Shown piece after piece: positions 45,436 through 54,573 of a DNA stretch of 64,000 nt (its first letter is position 1; each line of letters begins with the position of its first letter). Both the position numbers and the translations under genes were made by a program. The notes under the pieces were generated by a model, which had not been told where the DNA came from, did no database searches, and saw only the letters and a program-made list of their open reading frames with translations. Where the stretch lies: contig NZ_JALLIY010000020.1 in assembly GCF_023242315.1 (NCBI RefSeq), positions 62,001 through 126,000 of the forward strand, read 5' to 3'. Origin of the DNA: Pseudomonas sp. MWU13-2105. GTDB taxonomy: Bacteria > Pseudomonadota > Gammaproteobacteria > Pseudomonadales > Pseudomonadaceae.

Positions 45436-46983
45436 ATGCTCACAAAAAAAGCCTCAATTTTTGCCACCGAATGGGCCGAAGCCAAACTTAAGGTCGGTCA
45501 TGTAATCTTATTCGTTTCGGTGGTGTGCATTTCATTAATAGCGATCAGCACTTGGGGGGTCTTCAATTCTCTGGAATATCACCTGCACGACAAAGAGACT
45601 GAGATGTCAAATCTCTCCAAGACTTTGTCATCCAATATCGAGGCGACTCTCACCCAGGCCGACTCAGTGCTTTTAGGAGTGAAGGAGCGCCTGGAGTCTG
45701 AAGGCAGTGATGCGGAAAATTTAAAAAGATTAAATGAACTACTTAAAACTCAACAAAAGCGCCTGCCTCAAATACATGGTTTCTTTATCTATGATGAGCA
45801 GGGGCGCTGGCTACTGAATTCGAATGACATAATCCCAGCCGGCGCAAACAACTCAGATCGCGATTATTTTATTTACCATCGTGACCATACTGACCTAGGT
45901 CCGCATCTTGGCCCTTCGATTCATAGTCGTTCAACAAATGAATGGATCATGACTATATCGCGCCGAATCAACCATCCTGACGGGAGTTTTGCGGGGGTAA
46001 CGATCGCTACAATTTACCTTAAATATTTCCTCGATCTTTACGACGGCGTAGACATGGGGGAAAACGGCCTCATCAATCTAGTGGCATCAAACGGCAGTAT
46101 TATCGTACGCAAGCCATTCCGCGATTCAGACGTTGGCACCAATATATCAAAAGGAGAAGTGTTTGCCCTGCTAAAACCTAGTACAAGTTCAGGTACCGCA
46201 ACCATAAAATCATTCATAGATGGAGTGGAGCGAGTAATAAGTTTTCGACGCATCAATGGGTACCCTCTTATAATTATTGCCGCATTTGATAAAAACGAAA
46301 TTCTTGCTGACTGGCGGAGTGAATCACTTGCCAGCTTAATCATATCCTCAGTGTTGCTAATAATTCTTAGCTTCATAGGCTATCGACTTATTAAGCTTAT
46401 GAGTCAACAGATTCAAGCACAAAGAGAACTACAGGCATCTCAAGAAGAATATATTGAAGTGAATAAAACTCTTGGCTTAATGGCTCTCGAAGATGGACTC
46501 ACAGGGCTCGCCAATCGACGTCAATTTGATTTTTTTATAGAAACTGAAATTACTCGAACAAAGCGCAAGCTGGACGGCACAGCACTAATCATGATTGATG
46601 TCGACCTCTTTAAAAAATACAACGACCACTACGGCCACGTACAGGGCGACGAGTGCCTGAAGGCCGTGAGTGCAATAATTAAAAAACATGTCAATCGAAG
46701 CGGCGAGCTTGCCGCCAGATACGGCGGCGAAGAATTTGCTATTGTACTTCCCAATACAGATTATGTTGGGGCTTTCCTGTTGGCCGAAAAGATCCGACTC
46801 GATTTAGAGCAAAGCAAAATACAACATGAGAAATCGCCGCTAGGGGTGGTCACTATTAGTGTTGGTATTAGCGCGCTTTCTGGAACGGAAGTTGACACTC
46901 CCGAAAGCTTGGTGGATACAGCGGATAAAGCGCTATACATCGCCAAATCGAGCGGGAGAAACAGGACAGTTATTTCTGACTAG
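45436..46983 (+). CDS. Membrane Cache-domain diguanylate cyclase
   Basis: A 515-residue protein. Membrane segments lie at approx. residues 20-42 and 295-318 and enclose a periplasmic dCache-type sensor (GFFIYDEQGRWLLNS, SDRDYFIYHRDH). The C-terminal GGDEF domain has GGEEF at residues 430-434, so it should be catalytically active; no RxxD inhibitory site is seen. Its codons are clearly more AT-rich than the housekeeping genes, which suggests later acquisition. Confidence 0.9.
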   Translation: MLTKKASIFATEWAEAKLKVGHVILFVSVVCISLIAISTWGVFNSLEYHLHDKETEMSNLSKTLSSNIEATLTQADSVLLGVKERLESEGSDAENLKRLNELLKTQQKRLPQIHGFFIYDEQGRWLLNSNDIIPAGANNSDRDYFIYHRDHTDLGPHLGPSIHSRSTNEWIMTISRRINHPDGSFAGVTIATIYLKYFLDLYDGVDMGENGLINLVASNGSIIVRKPFRDSDVGTNISKGEVFALLKPSTSSGTATIKSFIDGVERVISFRRINGYPLIIIAAFDKNEILADWRSESLASLIISSVLLIILSFIGYRLIKLMSQQIQAQRELQASQEEYIEVNKTLGLMALEDGLTGLANRRQFDFFIETEITRTKRKLDGTALIMIDVDLFKKYNDHYGHVQGDECLKAVSAIIKKHVNRSGELAARYGGEEFAIVLPNTDYVGAFLLAEKIRLDLEQSKIQHEKSPLGVVTISVGISALSGTEVDTPESLVDTADKALYIAKSSGRNRTVISD

Positions 46984-47130
46984 TGGCCTTTGTGGGCGGT
47001 TTGTTAATCTAAGTCTCCCAGAGGCAGGTGGCAAGAAATTTAAATAGATATATGAATTGAACAGGCAATCCACTAGGCGAATAGGTCTTCGTCGTAACCA
47101 GGCTCCACTCCAGACATAGATACACAACAG

Positions 47131-47155
47131 AGGTGCGCCGCGTCGCACCACCTCT
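47131..47155 (+). promoter_or_regulatory. Hairpin just before the REC-HDOD gene
   Basis: GAGGTG...CACCTC with an inner GGTGCG / CGCACC stem and loop CCGCGT. It sits immediately upstream of the strong AAGGAGG ribosome-binding site, so it may influence translation start. Confidence 0.4.
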
Positions 47156-47170
47156 AGGAAGGAGGAACGT

Positions 47171-48301
47171 ATGCGCGTTATGATTCTTGATGATGATCCA
47201 TGGATTGCAGATCTTCTCAAACAAATTGTTCTGAGTATCAGAGCCGGGATCGACGTTGATATTTTCGGTACTGTCAGTAGTGCATTGAATGCCCTGCAAC
47301 ATACCGACTATGTCGCCGTATTGTCTGACTGGAACTTGCCAGATGGGACGGGCCTCAACTTTCTTGAAGGTTTGCGCGTGCATGATCATGAAACACCCGT
47401 CTTGATCGTCACCGGTCGCTCTGATCGAGAAAGCGTTCTGTCTGCAAGGCACTTGGGAGTGAGTGCCTTCATCACCAAACCCTTTGATATTCCTCATATG
47501 ATTGAAGTCTTGGCGCCGCTGTTTCCAAGTGGCGAAATGCAAGATGACGTACCTGCGCCTCAGGATGATTTTTTTTCCTATCTAGCTCAGTTGACCGCGA
47601 GCGAGTTGGGCTTACCCCTGGCAGAGAGCATCCGCAGTAAACTGCAATCGGACCCTAATAGCCACTCTCAGGATCTCAAAGCTCTGGTTCAAGAGTGGCA
47701 AAGCGCTCCTGCGGTCTATGCCCATCTGATAGCGGCCGCCAATGGCACTACCTACATGCCCGAATCAGAAAGGCCCTGCCTAAGCCTGAAAGAAGCGATC
47801 ACCCGTTTGGGGATGCTGACGTCCCTGAACCTTCTTTTTGGCCTCGCATTGCGCCGTTCCGACAGCCATCCTCTTGGACTGTGCGTTGAGGTTTTTCTTA
47901 CTGAGCAATTAAAGGCCTGCGAACGTTTAGGGCATCGAACCACTGAACTAGCCCTGCAATGCAGTCTCGAACCTTCCCCTTTTCAGGCCGCTGCAATGCT
48001 GCACCGCTTGGGGGAGTTGAGTGTTATCTACGCCGCGCTGTGCTGGGAAAGCCGAGAGGGAGCGCTGAGTGAAGAACAGTTGAGCAAGGCCATTGAGCAA
48101 TACGCCCGGTCCTTCGCATTGATGATTAAGGTTCATTTGGGCATCCCCAGATACCTGCAAGAATTGATCGGGGCTGTTTACGCGCTCCCCAACATGCATG
48201 TTCGGCAGGACCAGGTCATCATGCGATTGGCAGGAGCGGAAATGATGAACGAACCGCAACCGGTCCTGCAAAAACTCAAACGTCTAGCGGGCGTGCCTTA
48301 A
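47171..48301 (+). CDS. Response regulator with HDOD-like output
   Basis: A 376-residue protein: receiver domain with acidic residues DDD at 7-9 and phospho-Asp in LSDWNLPDGTG, and a C-terminal HDOD-like helical domain (AITRLGMLTSLNLLFGLALR, AAMLHRLGELSVIYA). The HD residues typical of hydrolases are not seen, as usual for HDOD. Follows the Cache-GGDEF gene on the same strand; the two could form a signalling pair. Confidence 0.8.
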   Translation: MRVMILDDDPWIADLLKQIVLSIRAGIDVDIFGTVSSALNALQHTDYVAVLSDWNLPDGTGLNFLEGLRVHDHETPVLIVTGRSDRESVLSARHLGVSAFITKPFDIPHMIEVLAPLFPSGEMQDDVPAPQDDFFSYLAQLTASELGLPLAESIRSKLQSDPNSHSQDLKALVQEWQSAPAVYAHLIAAANGTTYMPESERPCLSLKEAITRLGMLTSLNLLFGLALRRSDSHPLGLCVEVFLTEQLKACERLGHRTTELALQCSLEPSPFQAAAMLHRLGELSVIYAALCWESREGALSEEQLSKAIEQYARSFALMIKVHLGIPRYLQELIGAVYALPNMHVRQDQVIMRLAGAEMMNEPQPVLQKLKRLAGVP

Positions 48302-48373
48302 CGGAGCCGACACGGTTATGACGCGCTGATGGAGATCAAGTGAGCTTCGGATCGGTGAGTGACAGAAACGAAA

Positions 48374-48394
48374 AGCCCGGCGCTAGGCCGGGCT
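48374..48394. terminator. Bidirectional terminator
   Basis: AGCCCGGC / GCCGGGCT, an 8-bp stem with a five-base loop; preceded by AAAA on the plus strand (T-run for minus-strand transcripts). It lies between convergent genes. A related CGAAAAGCCCGGC copy occurs at 48527-48540. Confidence 0.7.
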
Positions 48395-48790
48395 ATTTCC
48401 AGAGGGCGCTGATCCGTCAGCTGGTCTGAGTGTAGGGCAGTTACTGGGCGGTCGGTAGCAGAAAGCCAGGACGTGTCGTAATCGACTACTGCTTGCCAGC
48501 AAGCGACATCGGGAAAGGCCCAGAAACGAAAAGCCCGGCTCAGGGCTGGACTTGTTGTCAGTTTTTTCTGCAACGTTCCCCGCCTTTACCTCATCTGCAT
48601 ACCCTGCCAGCCGATCCTCCCCAGCATGGAGTACCGTGCACATCTTCAGGGCCGCCTGAGCATCTACCTCGTTGCCGGCCATGCTCAGGCGCTCAGCAAT
48701 CCGCATCAGCTCGACCGCTGACCATTTGAGGTCCGAAGCAATCCCCTTGAAGTCGCGCCGCAGTTTCTGATTTGGTTTCGTCAGGCCCAT
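48383..48790 (-). CDS. Small hypothetical protein, probably frameshifted at the 3' end
   Basis: A 135-residue frame starting at an ATG with a very good TAGGAGG site. The first approx. 75 residues (MGLTKPNQKLRRDFKGIASDLKW..., helical) look like a normal protein. From there on the frame reads through two terminator-like palindromes, which is unlikely for a real coding end. A one-base slip in the A6 run at 48562-48567 would give an immediate stop, so the true product may be about 75 residues. Confidence 0.55.
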   Translation of the reverse strand: MGLTKPNQKLRRDFKGIASDLKWSAVELMRIAERLSMAGNEVDAQAALKMCTVLHAGEDRLAGYADEVKAGNVAEKTDNKSSPEPGFSFLGLSRCRLLASSSRLRHVLAFCYRPPSNCPTLRPADGSAPSGNSPA

Positions 48791-48890
48791 GGATCCTCCT
48801 ACGTATTCAGCTGCGCCAGATGGTGGCGCTGTGATGGTCGAGTATGAACAGGACTTTGAGTAGAGCTCAAGAGCGCTGAACTATGGAGTG

Positions 48891-49100
48891 TCACTCAGGT
48901 GAGTTAAGCACTGTAAGGCTCATGCTGATGAACTCGAGGTTGTTGTCCAGCGGCCAGAGCGCGGCGCGGATGTTTTCGGCCACCTCGGCAGAGCCGCGCT
49001 GCTCGACCCAGTTGGATAATTCCTCGATCGCGGCACCCAGGGCGAGCTGGTTCTCGTTGAGCTTGGTGAGCAGGGCTGGTAGCAGGTCTGTATTTGGCAT
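48891..49100 (-). CDS. Orphan small-protein family, member 1
   Basis: A 69-residue helical protein (ALLTKLNENQLALGAAIEELSNWVEQRGSAEVAENI...) homologous to those at 57457-57672 and 60534-60749 and to the broken copy at 63296. Shared core: NQL-x-L-x-A-A-x-x-E-L ... VEQ-x-G-x-x-x-V-x-(E/D)-N. GGAGG site eight bases before ATG. Function unknown. Confidence 0.75.
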   Translation of the reverse strand: MPNTDLLPALLTKLNENQLALGAAIEELSNWVEQRGSAEVAENIRAALWPLDNNLEFISMSLTVLNSPE

Positions 49101-49494
49101 GGTTGGGCCTCCGTGATGGAGGTAGCGTAGCAGTGGGGAGCAGGAATGTTTTGGAGATTGTGTTCGTTCGGCAGGACGCCGAAAGAGGAATGAAATCAGT
49201 TCCGAAACCAAAGACGCGCCACTTGGTTTTAAAGATCTCCAGATGCACTGGAAAGTGCTATGTCGCGGACCTGAAATTCGAGTAAGTGTATGAGAGATAA
49301 TAATTTATCCATGGGTTGAAACTTTTCTGGATCGATGTTGATTGCCACGGCTGGGTCAGTCGCGCCCTACGCGGCTGCGCGGCAAATAGTTAGTCTAAAT
49401 AATCAAGAAGTAGGTGCTTAAATAATTCAAGTAGATAGGCGAATTAAACAAGCAGCCAACTAGAGTTGGCTGCGCTCTTTGATTTTTCTTTCGG
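49101..49494. other. Gap with a terminator hairpin near its right end
   Basis: No gene is seen. GCAGCCAAC-TAGA-GTTGGCTGC at 49452-49473 lies 22 bases past the stop of the minus-strand gene 49495-50082 and is probably its terminator. Confidence 0.55.
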
Positions 49495-50082
49495 TCATGG
49501 ATTTTTGCCGGCTTTACACAAAGTTTCCCACTCGTCGAGCATGTCAGCCATAATCAAGGCGTCTTCACCATTCTCCTTGTGGAACGCATTACTCCATTGA
49601 TCGACACAACTATCTATACTGGATTGATTGAATGACTTCGTTGTGACGCTCTGCAAGGCTGGAGCAGCCTTGCCACCCGCTTCCGGTCCAGTACCTTTCA
49701 GGTACGCGACGATGCGACCATCCTCAGCGTTTCCTAGATAGTACCCACGTAGCAGAACTACGGGAGTTTTTTGGGTTTGCTGGATTTGTCCTGCGTATTC
49801 GTTAGTTGAGTCCCATAGGCCGCTGTCATGCTGATATTGATATTCGCAGATACCTTGCTTGCAGAACACCGTACCGCGAGTCTCTAGCACCTTCACGCTA
49901 CCATCCTGCATCCTGTAGGGGAGTTTGGCAGGGATATCTTCAGGTACGCAGTCTAGCCAGGCTGAGTTGCGTTTGCTTATAGGACACTCTTGTGTTTCTT
50001 TTGCTTGCCAGGCAGCTGCTCCTAAGGAGTATGCGTTGGCAATCAAGCCAAGCAATGAAACTACTAGAAGTTTTCTGCTCAT
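49495..50082 (-). CDS. Secreted hypothetical protein
   Basis: A 195-residue protein with an N-terminal signal peptide (MSRKLLVVSLLGLIANAYSLGAAA). The mature part has six Cys residues, suggesting disulfides in the periplasm. No family is recognised. GC is lower than in the core genome. Confidence 0.6.
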   Translation of the reverse strand: MSRKLLVVSLLGLIANAYSLGAAAWQAKETQECPISKRNSAWLDCVPEDIPAKLPYRMQDGSVKVLETRGTVFCKQGICEYQYQHDSGLWDSTNEYAGQIQQTQKTPVVLLRGYYLGNAEDGRIVAYLKGTGPEAGGKAAPALQSVTTKSFNQSSIDSCVDQWSNAFHKENGEDALIMADMLDEWETLCKAGKNP

Positions 50083-50348
50083 TTAAATGTTTCCTTGTGT
50101 CTGAAGATGAATCGGCGGATTTGAGGCGCAATAGCGCGTATTTCGGTCCTGTGATGTGCAGAGCTCAGGTCGGTCAGGTATAGGCATGCAACCGCCCAAT
50201 TTTGTTGAGGCGGATTATTTGAGTGGATACCATGTCTTGACTTCGTAGAGTAGCCAGGTACTTTGTCTAGCGCTTAGACTTCGGCGTAAAGGTCTAGGCA
50301 GGAACTGTATGCGCTATAGAGCGAGCCATAGCGCAATACAGGTAAGTA

Positions 50349-51200
50349 TCATGGCTTTATTAGAAGCCCTTGTCCTGTAGGTAAGCTCGCTATCGCTATG
50401 TTCATTTTTGCTGCCCATTGATCCATACCCTCTTTCTGAGGCTGGTATCCGTAGTAAGCATAGTCGTCTAGTAAAATTACTGCTCCAGATACCAAGCGGT
50501 CCCACAAGAATTCAATTGCAGCAACTTCAGGAAAGGTACAGTTCAGGTCGATGTGTAAATAAGAGATTTGGGTTGAGTCGATATGATCAAGGGTGTCGGG
50601 AATGGATCCTTGTATGATCTTTGCGTTAGGCCACTCTGAAAAGTTTGCCCTCACAGATTCAATATTTGATGTATATGTCCCGTCTTCAACTAATTTTCGG
50701 TTCTTATTCGCGACGCCACCAATTTTTTCTTGCTCGGACAGATACCTGTCATCAATGCCAGAGAATGTATCAAGTAAGTAAAAAGTTCTGTCTGTATTGT
50801 TCCAGTCTAGATCTTTCATAATCGCTGAGCTCAGAAAGCCATAGTTGACTCCGCACTCAACAAAATCACCGCTGTGTTTTGCGGCTGTTCGCGCCGCCCA
50901 TAGCCCTATATGCACACGCCAAAACCATTTGTAGTCAGAACCGACAGCTTCTACTCCGCGTGCATACGCTGTGATATAGCTATCGTCGCTCATGAAATCG
51001 TGGTTATGCACTGAAGATAATCCATCCGAGGAATAACGCCCTTCTACCTTTGGATAAAGGGAGTTCGGGTCTCGTTTGTAGTTGCGATTTTCTCCACGGC
51101 CCCAAGCCAAATAGTGTTGTGCTGGGTCAAGTCCTGACATTCTGACATCGGGATGTAACTTTAGGTATTGTTCAGGAGAAAAGTCTTCAGGCAAACTCAT
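50349..51200 (-). CDS. TylF/MycF-like SAM-dependent methyltransferase
   Basis: A 283-residue protein. An N-terminal segment (YLKLHPDVRMSGLDPAQHYLAWGRGENR) resembles a module found in glycosyltransferase and FkbM-like proteins. A Rossmann methyltransferase of the macrocin O-methyltransferase type follows: GDFVECGVNYGFLS, YLLDTFSGIDDRY and YLHIDLNCTFPEVAAIEFL with the metal-binding Asp pair LLDDYAYYG. Acceptor unknown; no sugar or antibiotic cluster is nearby. Confidence 0.75.
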   Translation of the reverse strand: MSLPEDFSPEQYLKLHPDVRMSGLDPAQHYLAWGRGENRNYKRDPNSLYPKVEGRYSSDGLSSVHNHDFMSDDSYITAYARGVEAVGSDYKWFWRVHIGLWAARTAAKHSGDFVECGVNYGFLSSAIMKDLDWNNTDRTFYLLDTFSGIDDRYLSEQEKIGGVANKNRKLVEDGTYTSNIESVRANFSEWPNAKIIQGSIPDTLDHIDSTQISYLHIDLNCTFPEVAAIEFLWDRLVSGAVILLDDYAYYGYQPQKEGMDQWAAKMNIAIASLPTGQGLLIKP

Positions 51201-51251
51201 GGTATGTCCTTGTTAATGGTTTGATGGCGGTGAGCAGCTGTATTAGATGAT

Positions 51252-51791
51252 TCAGATAAGTAAGGTGAGAGCGAAACTGCCAATCCACACGATGAAATAC
51301 GCCAAGTTTTGATTCAGCATCTTGGCGCGTTGGTACAGATAGACCGGTACGATAAATACCCAACCCTTGAAGCGGCGAGTGTCGTGCCCGGCTTTCTTAA
51401 GGCGTTTTTCATCGAACAGGCTCAAGGCGACGTTCAATATCACGGTGAGGTACCAGTAACGGCCATCACTCAGCGCTCTCTGACCACTTCCCGTGGCTCC
51501 CGCAACGAAGGCTTCCAGCAAGTAGCCAAGCAGCGGGGCGAAAGCCAGTAGCCATACCAGCGTGTTGTTGACGCTCGCGCCTGTGAGCGGGGGTGGGGAA
51601 GCCGTTTGGAGGTGCTGTAGAAACTCCGTTCTTTCGAGTTGAATCCAGTTTTCCAGCCCCTTTTTCCAAATGAGGCTGCCGTAGGTCAGCTTCCCTGAGC
51701 GGATGAGGGCGACTATTTGTTGTTCATTGGCAGCCTGACGTTGGCCTTTCTCTTCGTAAAACCATTGCTCACTGCTTGTTGCTTCCGGCAT
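51252..51791 (-). CDS. GYF-domain membrane protein
   Basis: A 179-residue protein. The N-terminal GYF_2-like domain (WFYEEKGQRQAANEQQIVALIRSGKLTYGSLIWKKGLENW) is followed by three or four hydrophobic segments. ATG at 51791 with AAGGAA upstream; an earlier in-frame ATG at 51821 is less likely. GYF_2 domains usually bind peptide partners; the role here is unknown. Confidence 0.7.
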   Translation of the reverse strand: MPEATSSEQWFYEEKGQRQAANEQQIVALIRSGKLTYGSLIWKKGLENWIQLERTEFLQHLQTASPPPLTGASVNNTLVWLLAFAPLLGYLLEAFVAGATGSGQRALSDGRYWYLTVILNVALSLFDEKRLKKAGHDTRRFKGWVFIVPVYLYQRAKMLNQNLAYFIVWIGSFALTLLI

Positions 51792-51922
51792 GGAAAATTC
51801 CTTGGTTCTGGATGTGGGCACAAATAGATGAATAACAACCTTTAGAGTTGATTTTCAACCTGTTGAGTTCTTCATGTCAATGAGGTGATGCCCAACCATC
51901 TAGGTTGATATGGGGAGGCGCC

Positions 51923-52270
51923 GTGATAGAGACTGATCAGAAATACTTGGCGGGTGTGGTGGGGCGTGCGATTGCCAAGCAACGCATTCGCAGTGGCTTG
52001 ACGCAGGAGGAAGTGGCTGAGCGTCTGGGAATCGGCAACGAGGCTGTTTCCCGCATTGAACGCGGCATCGTGATTCCCAACATTGAGCGCTTGCTAGCGT
52101 TCGCGGGAATCTTTGACTGCGAGGCGGCAGAACTGTTGACCGAGGTCAGTTCGCGCCCGGACGACCAAGCCAGCCGGATCAGTCGGTTATTGACGCCTTT
52201 GAGCCAGGAGGATCGACAGCTGATCCTCGATCTGGTTGAGCGTTTGGCTGAACGGCTAGCAAAGGCATGA
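51923..52270 (+). CDS. XRE-family transcriptional regulator
   Basis: A 115-residue protein with an N-terminal helix-turn-helix (IAKQRIRSGLTQEEVAERLGIGNEAVSRIERG) and a short helical C-terminus. GTG start with GGGGAGG in front. The only plus-strand gene in this stretch, divergent from the GYF gene; it may control the accessory genes around it. Confidence 0.85.
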   Translation: MIETDQKYLAGVVGRAIAKQRIRSGLTQEEVAERLGIGNEAVSRIERGIVIPNIERLLAFAGIFDCEAAELLTEVSSRPDDQASRISRLLTPLSQEDRQLILDLVERLAERLAKA

Positions 52271-52287
52271 TCGGGGCAATGGGGCTT

Positions 52288-52617
52288 TCAGGTCTCGGCG
52301 TTCTGATCGAACTTGGTCCCACAGCGTAAGCAGAGAAAGTCATAGTGGTTGAATTGATATTTCTGCACGTCTCTGGCAAATGCCGTCATGGCGGTATAGC
52401 CAGATGTCGCACTGGAAACGCTTTCGACGATCAGGTCGAGCAACTGCACGAGCAGACTTTCAGGTCGGGTTTCCGGGTCAGTTACCAGGCCTTGGGTATG
52501 GGCCTGGCGCACACTGAGTAGAAAGCTATCAATGGTCCCAATGAGCATGACGGCAGCGTTAGCGGCCTCTTTGGACAGTACAGCCTTTGAATCGCAGATC
52601 AGGCAGCGTTGCGGCAT
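52288..52617 (-). CDS. Small zinc-ribbon-like protein with two CxxC
   Basis: A 109-residue protein with CLICDSK near the N-terminus and CLRCGTKFD at the C-terminus, so the two half-sites of a zinc ribbon may meet around a helical insert. Same arrangement as the protein at 53816-54151. Function unknown. Confidence 0.6.
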   Translation of the reverse strand: MPQRCLICDSKAVLSKEAANAAVMLIGTIDSFLLSVRQAHTQGLVTDPETRPESLLVQLLDLIVESVSSATSGYTAMTAFARDVQKYQFNHYDFLCLRCGTKFDQNAET

Positions 52618-52703
52618 GGTGGAGCTCCGGTGAAAGGGTTAAATCACTGAGAGAAAACCTATGGATGAGGGAGGGGTAGGCCTCCCTTTATGCGGCGGGC
52701 TTT

Positions 52704-53672
52704 TCAAGCCACGAGTTGCAGGGCGGTGTTGAGCGCTCGTTGTTTGATGACCGCACCTTGGCCGAACCAAGCGGTGTCAATGCGGTATTCGTTGCTACGA
52801 GCGCGGCGCTCGTGGTCGACGTACTCGGTGACCGAGTTGAGCAGGCCCCAGGCCGTGCCCTTCGCCGCTTCCAGTTCCGCACCTCGGCCATGACCGTCAT
52901 ACAGGCTCAGCACCTTAGTTAAGGCACGCTCATTCGAGAGGCCGGTCCGCTCGGGGTTGCCCGGCTGCACCTCGCTTAACACGTTCCGCAGAAAGTCTTT
53001 GGCTTCATGGTTTTGCACTTTGCGTTCGGCGAGCATTCGCATGCGGTACATGAAGTCGTCCCATTGCGAGACGGCGATGCCCAATTGCTGCTTCACGGCC
53101 TGTGGATTGAAACGGGTGCTGTGCGGGACCTTGATCGCTTGGCTAGCGCCATTGACCGCAATACTCAGGGTGTTATTGCAAACGACGCGAACGGTGGTTG
53201 GCGTCGCCGTGGTGGCCAGCGTCCCGTCGCAGGAAGTGGCCAGCAGTAAATAGCCATTGACCACGTCATTACCTTTGAGCGCGGCTGACTGTCCAGTCCG
53301 TGCCAAAGCCCAGAGTTTTCGTCCGCCTTTCAGGACACCAGCGGTTTCCAGCTCATAGCCCGAGCGTTCGGTCAGATCGCGGTAAAACTCCAGCACTTCA
53401 CGCGGCTGCACCACCTGGTAGCGTTTCGAGACGACGGACAGGGCTTCCTTGCTGTCCGAGCGGTAGAGGACTTTCTGTTCGGGAAATGAGTGGATGGTGC
53501 CGAGATGACCGACGGCATCCGCCATGTAATGTACCGGCGACTCCTGGATCTGCCAGTTCATTCCGGCTTCTTGTTGCCAGACTTCCAGCGGTTGCTTGGG
53601 CGAGAGCTGATTGCCCAGGCCATGCCAGGGAGTGGCGCCAACGTAAGCCATTTGTTCGATGAGGTGTGCCAT
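52704..53672 (-). CDS. DUF932 (phage/plasmid-like) protein
   Basis: A 322-residue protein with the usual start MAHLIEQMAYVGATPWHGLG and internal TVRVVCNNTLSIA of the DUF932 family, common on plasmids, phages and integrative elements. AAGGAAG site precedes the ATG at 53672. Exact role unknown; family members are often linked to DNA metabolism or anti-restriction islands. Confidence 0.85.
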   Translation of the reverse strand: MAHLIEQMAYVGATPWHGLGNQLSPKQPLEVWQQEAGMNWQIQESPVHYMADAVGHLGTIHSFPEQKVLYRSDSKEALSVVSKRYQVVQPREVLEFYRDLTERSGYELETAGVLKGGRKLWALARTGQSAALKGNDVVNGYLLLATSCDGTLATTATPTTVRVVCNNTLSIAVNGASQAIKVPHSTRFNPQAVKQQLGIAVSQWDDFMYRMRMLAERKVQNHEAKDFLRNVLSEVQPGNPERTGLSNERALTKVLSLYDGHGRGAELEAAKGTAWGLLNSVTEYVDHERRARSNEYRIDTAWFGQGAVIKQRALNTALQLVA

Positions 53673-53815
53673 GGGGATCTTCCTTTTCATAGGCGCACGG
53701 CGAGGCCGCTGAGCATTCAGCAGGGATCAGTCGGCGTGCGGAGTTGACAGATAGAGAGAGCGAAGCGATGGATCAGACAGCGAAGGGTGGTGGCTTCAAG
53801 TAGGAGGTGAGCAGT

Positions 53816-54151
53816 TCAAGCGGAATGACGGCAGCTAAACGAAAGTCCGCAGTCGAGGCAGAGGTAGTTGTCCAAAACCCGCTCATCGATGACTTCACCG
53901 AGTTTGGCGCCAGCGATACAGCCGGTTGCCGCACCTGCTAATCCGCCGAGAATAGCCCCGGCAATCCCGCCAACGGCGACCCCTGGAGGGCCGGCGATGA
54001 CGCCGATAACAGCGCCAACCTCGGCTCCTGCCATTGCCCCGGTGACTCCTTGGGCGGCACCACCGACGGTGCCGATGAGGGCACCGATTTTCTTGGCAAC
54101 ATCTTTGGTCATTACAGAAGCTGACTGGCAGCTTGGACACTGGATGGTCAT
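53816..54151 (-). CDS. Zinc-ribbon protein with glycine-zipper insert
   Basis: A 111-residue protein. CPSCQS at residues 5-10 and CLDCGLSF near the end frame a Gly/Ala-rich central stretch with repeated GxxxG (glycine zipper), typical of membrane-inserting segments. ATG at 54151 with AAGGAAAG upstream. Shares the split-CxxC plan with 52288-52617. Confidence 0.65.
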   Translation of the reverse strand: MTIQCPSCQSASVMTKDVAKKIGALIGTVGGAAQGVTGAMAGAEVGAVIGVIAGPPGVAVGGIAGAILGGLAGAATGCIAGAKLGEVIDERVLDNYLCLDCGLSFSCRHSA

Positions 54152-54573
54152 GAGCGCTTTCCTTTTATAGAGAGATGAAGTCATTGCGCGGGCATAGAGC
54201 CCATCAAGCAAACCGCTTACGCGACCTGCCTGACTGGTGAGCTATCGAAGCTTGGGTTGTGATGCTCAATGTGGAGAGATGCAAATTCGTGATGTGTGAC
54301 TGCGAATTTGTTGAGTGCGATTCGGTTGGCACCGATGTTTCATCGCGTAATGAGCTTGTGGGTGCACTGCGACGCAGGGCGGGTTCGCGGAGGTGGTAGC
54401 GCTGGCGTGCCCGGTTTCATTGGGCGAAAACTTTTAAAGCGTAGGTTTTTTCGTCTTTTACGTTTTCGAACCGTTCTCAGTTCTGATGTTTTAAGGTCCG
54501 GGTGTTCGGGGGGTAAAACGCCTGCAGCCCTTTGCTGGTAGGCGTTTCCGGGATACTGTTGTTTTTCAGTGGC
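54152..54573. other. Gene-free stretch
   Basis: About 420 bases with no convincing gene, RNA or repeat. A short plus-strand frame at 54296-54541 has no family features. Confidence 0.5.

Noticed and set aside
54296..54541. 81-codon plus-strand frame
   Set aside because: No ribosome-binding site, unusual composition and no family features; kept as gene-free.
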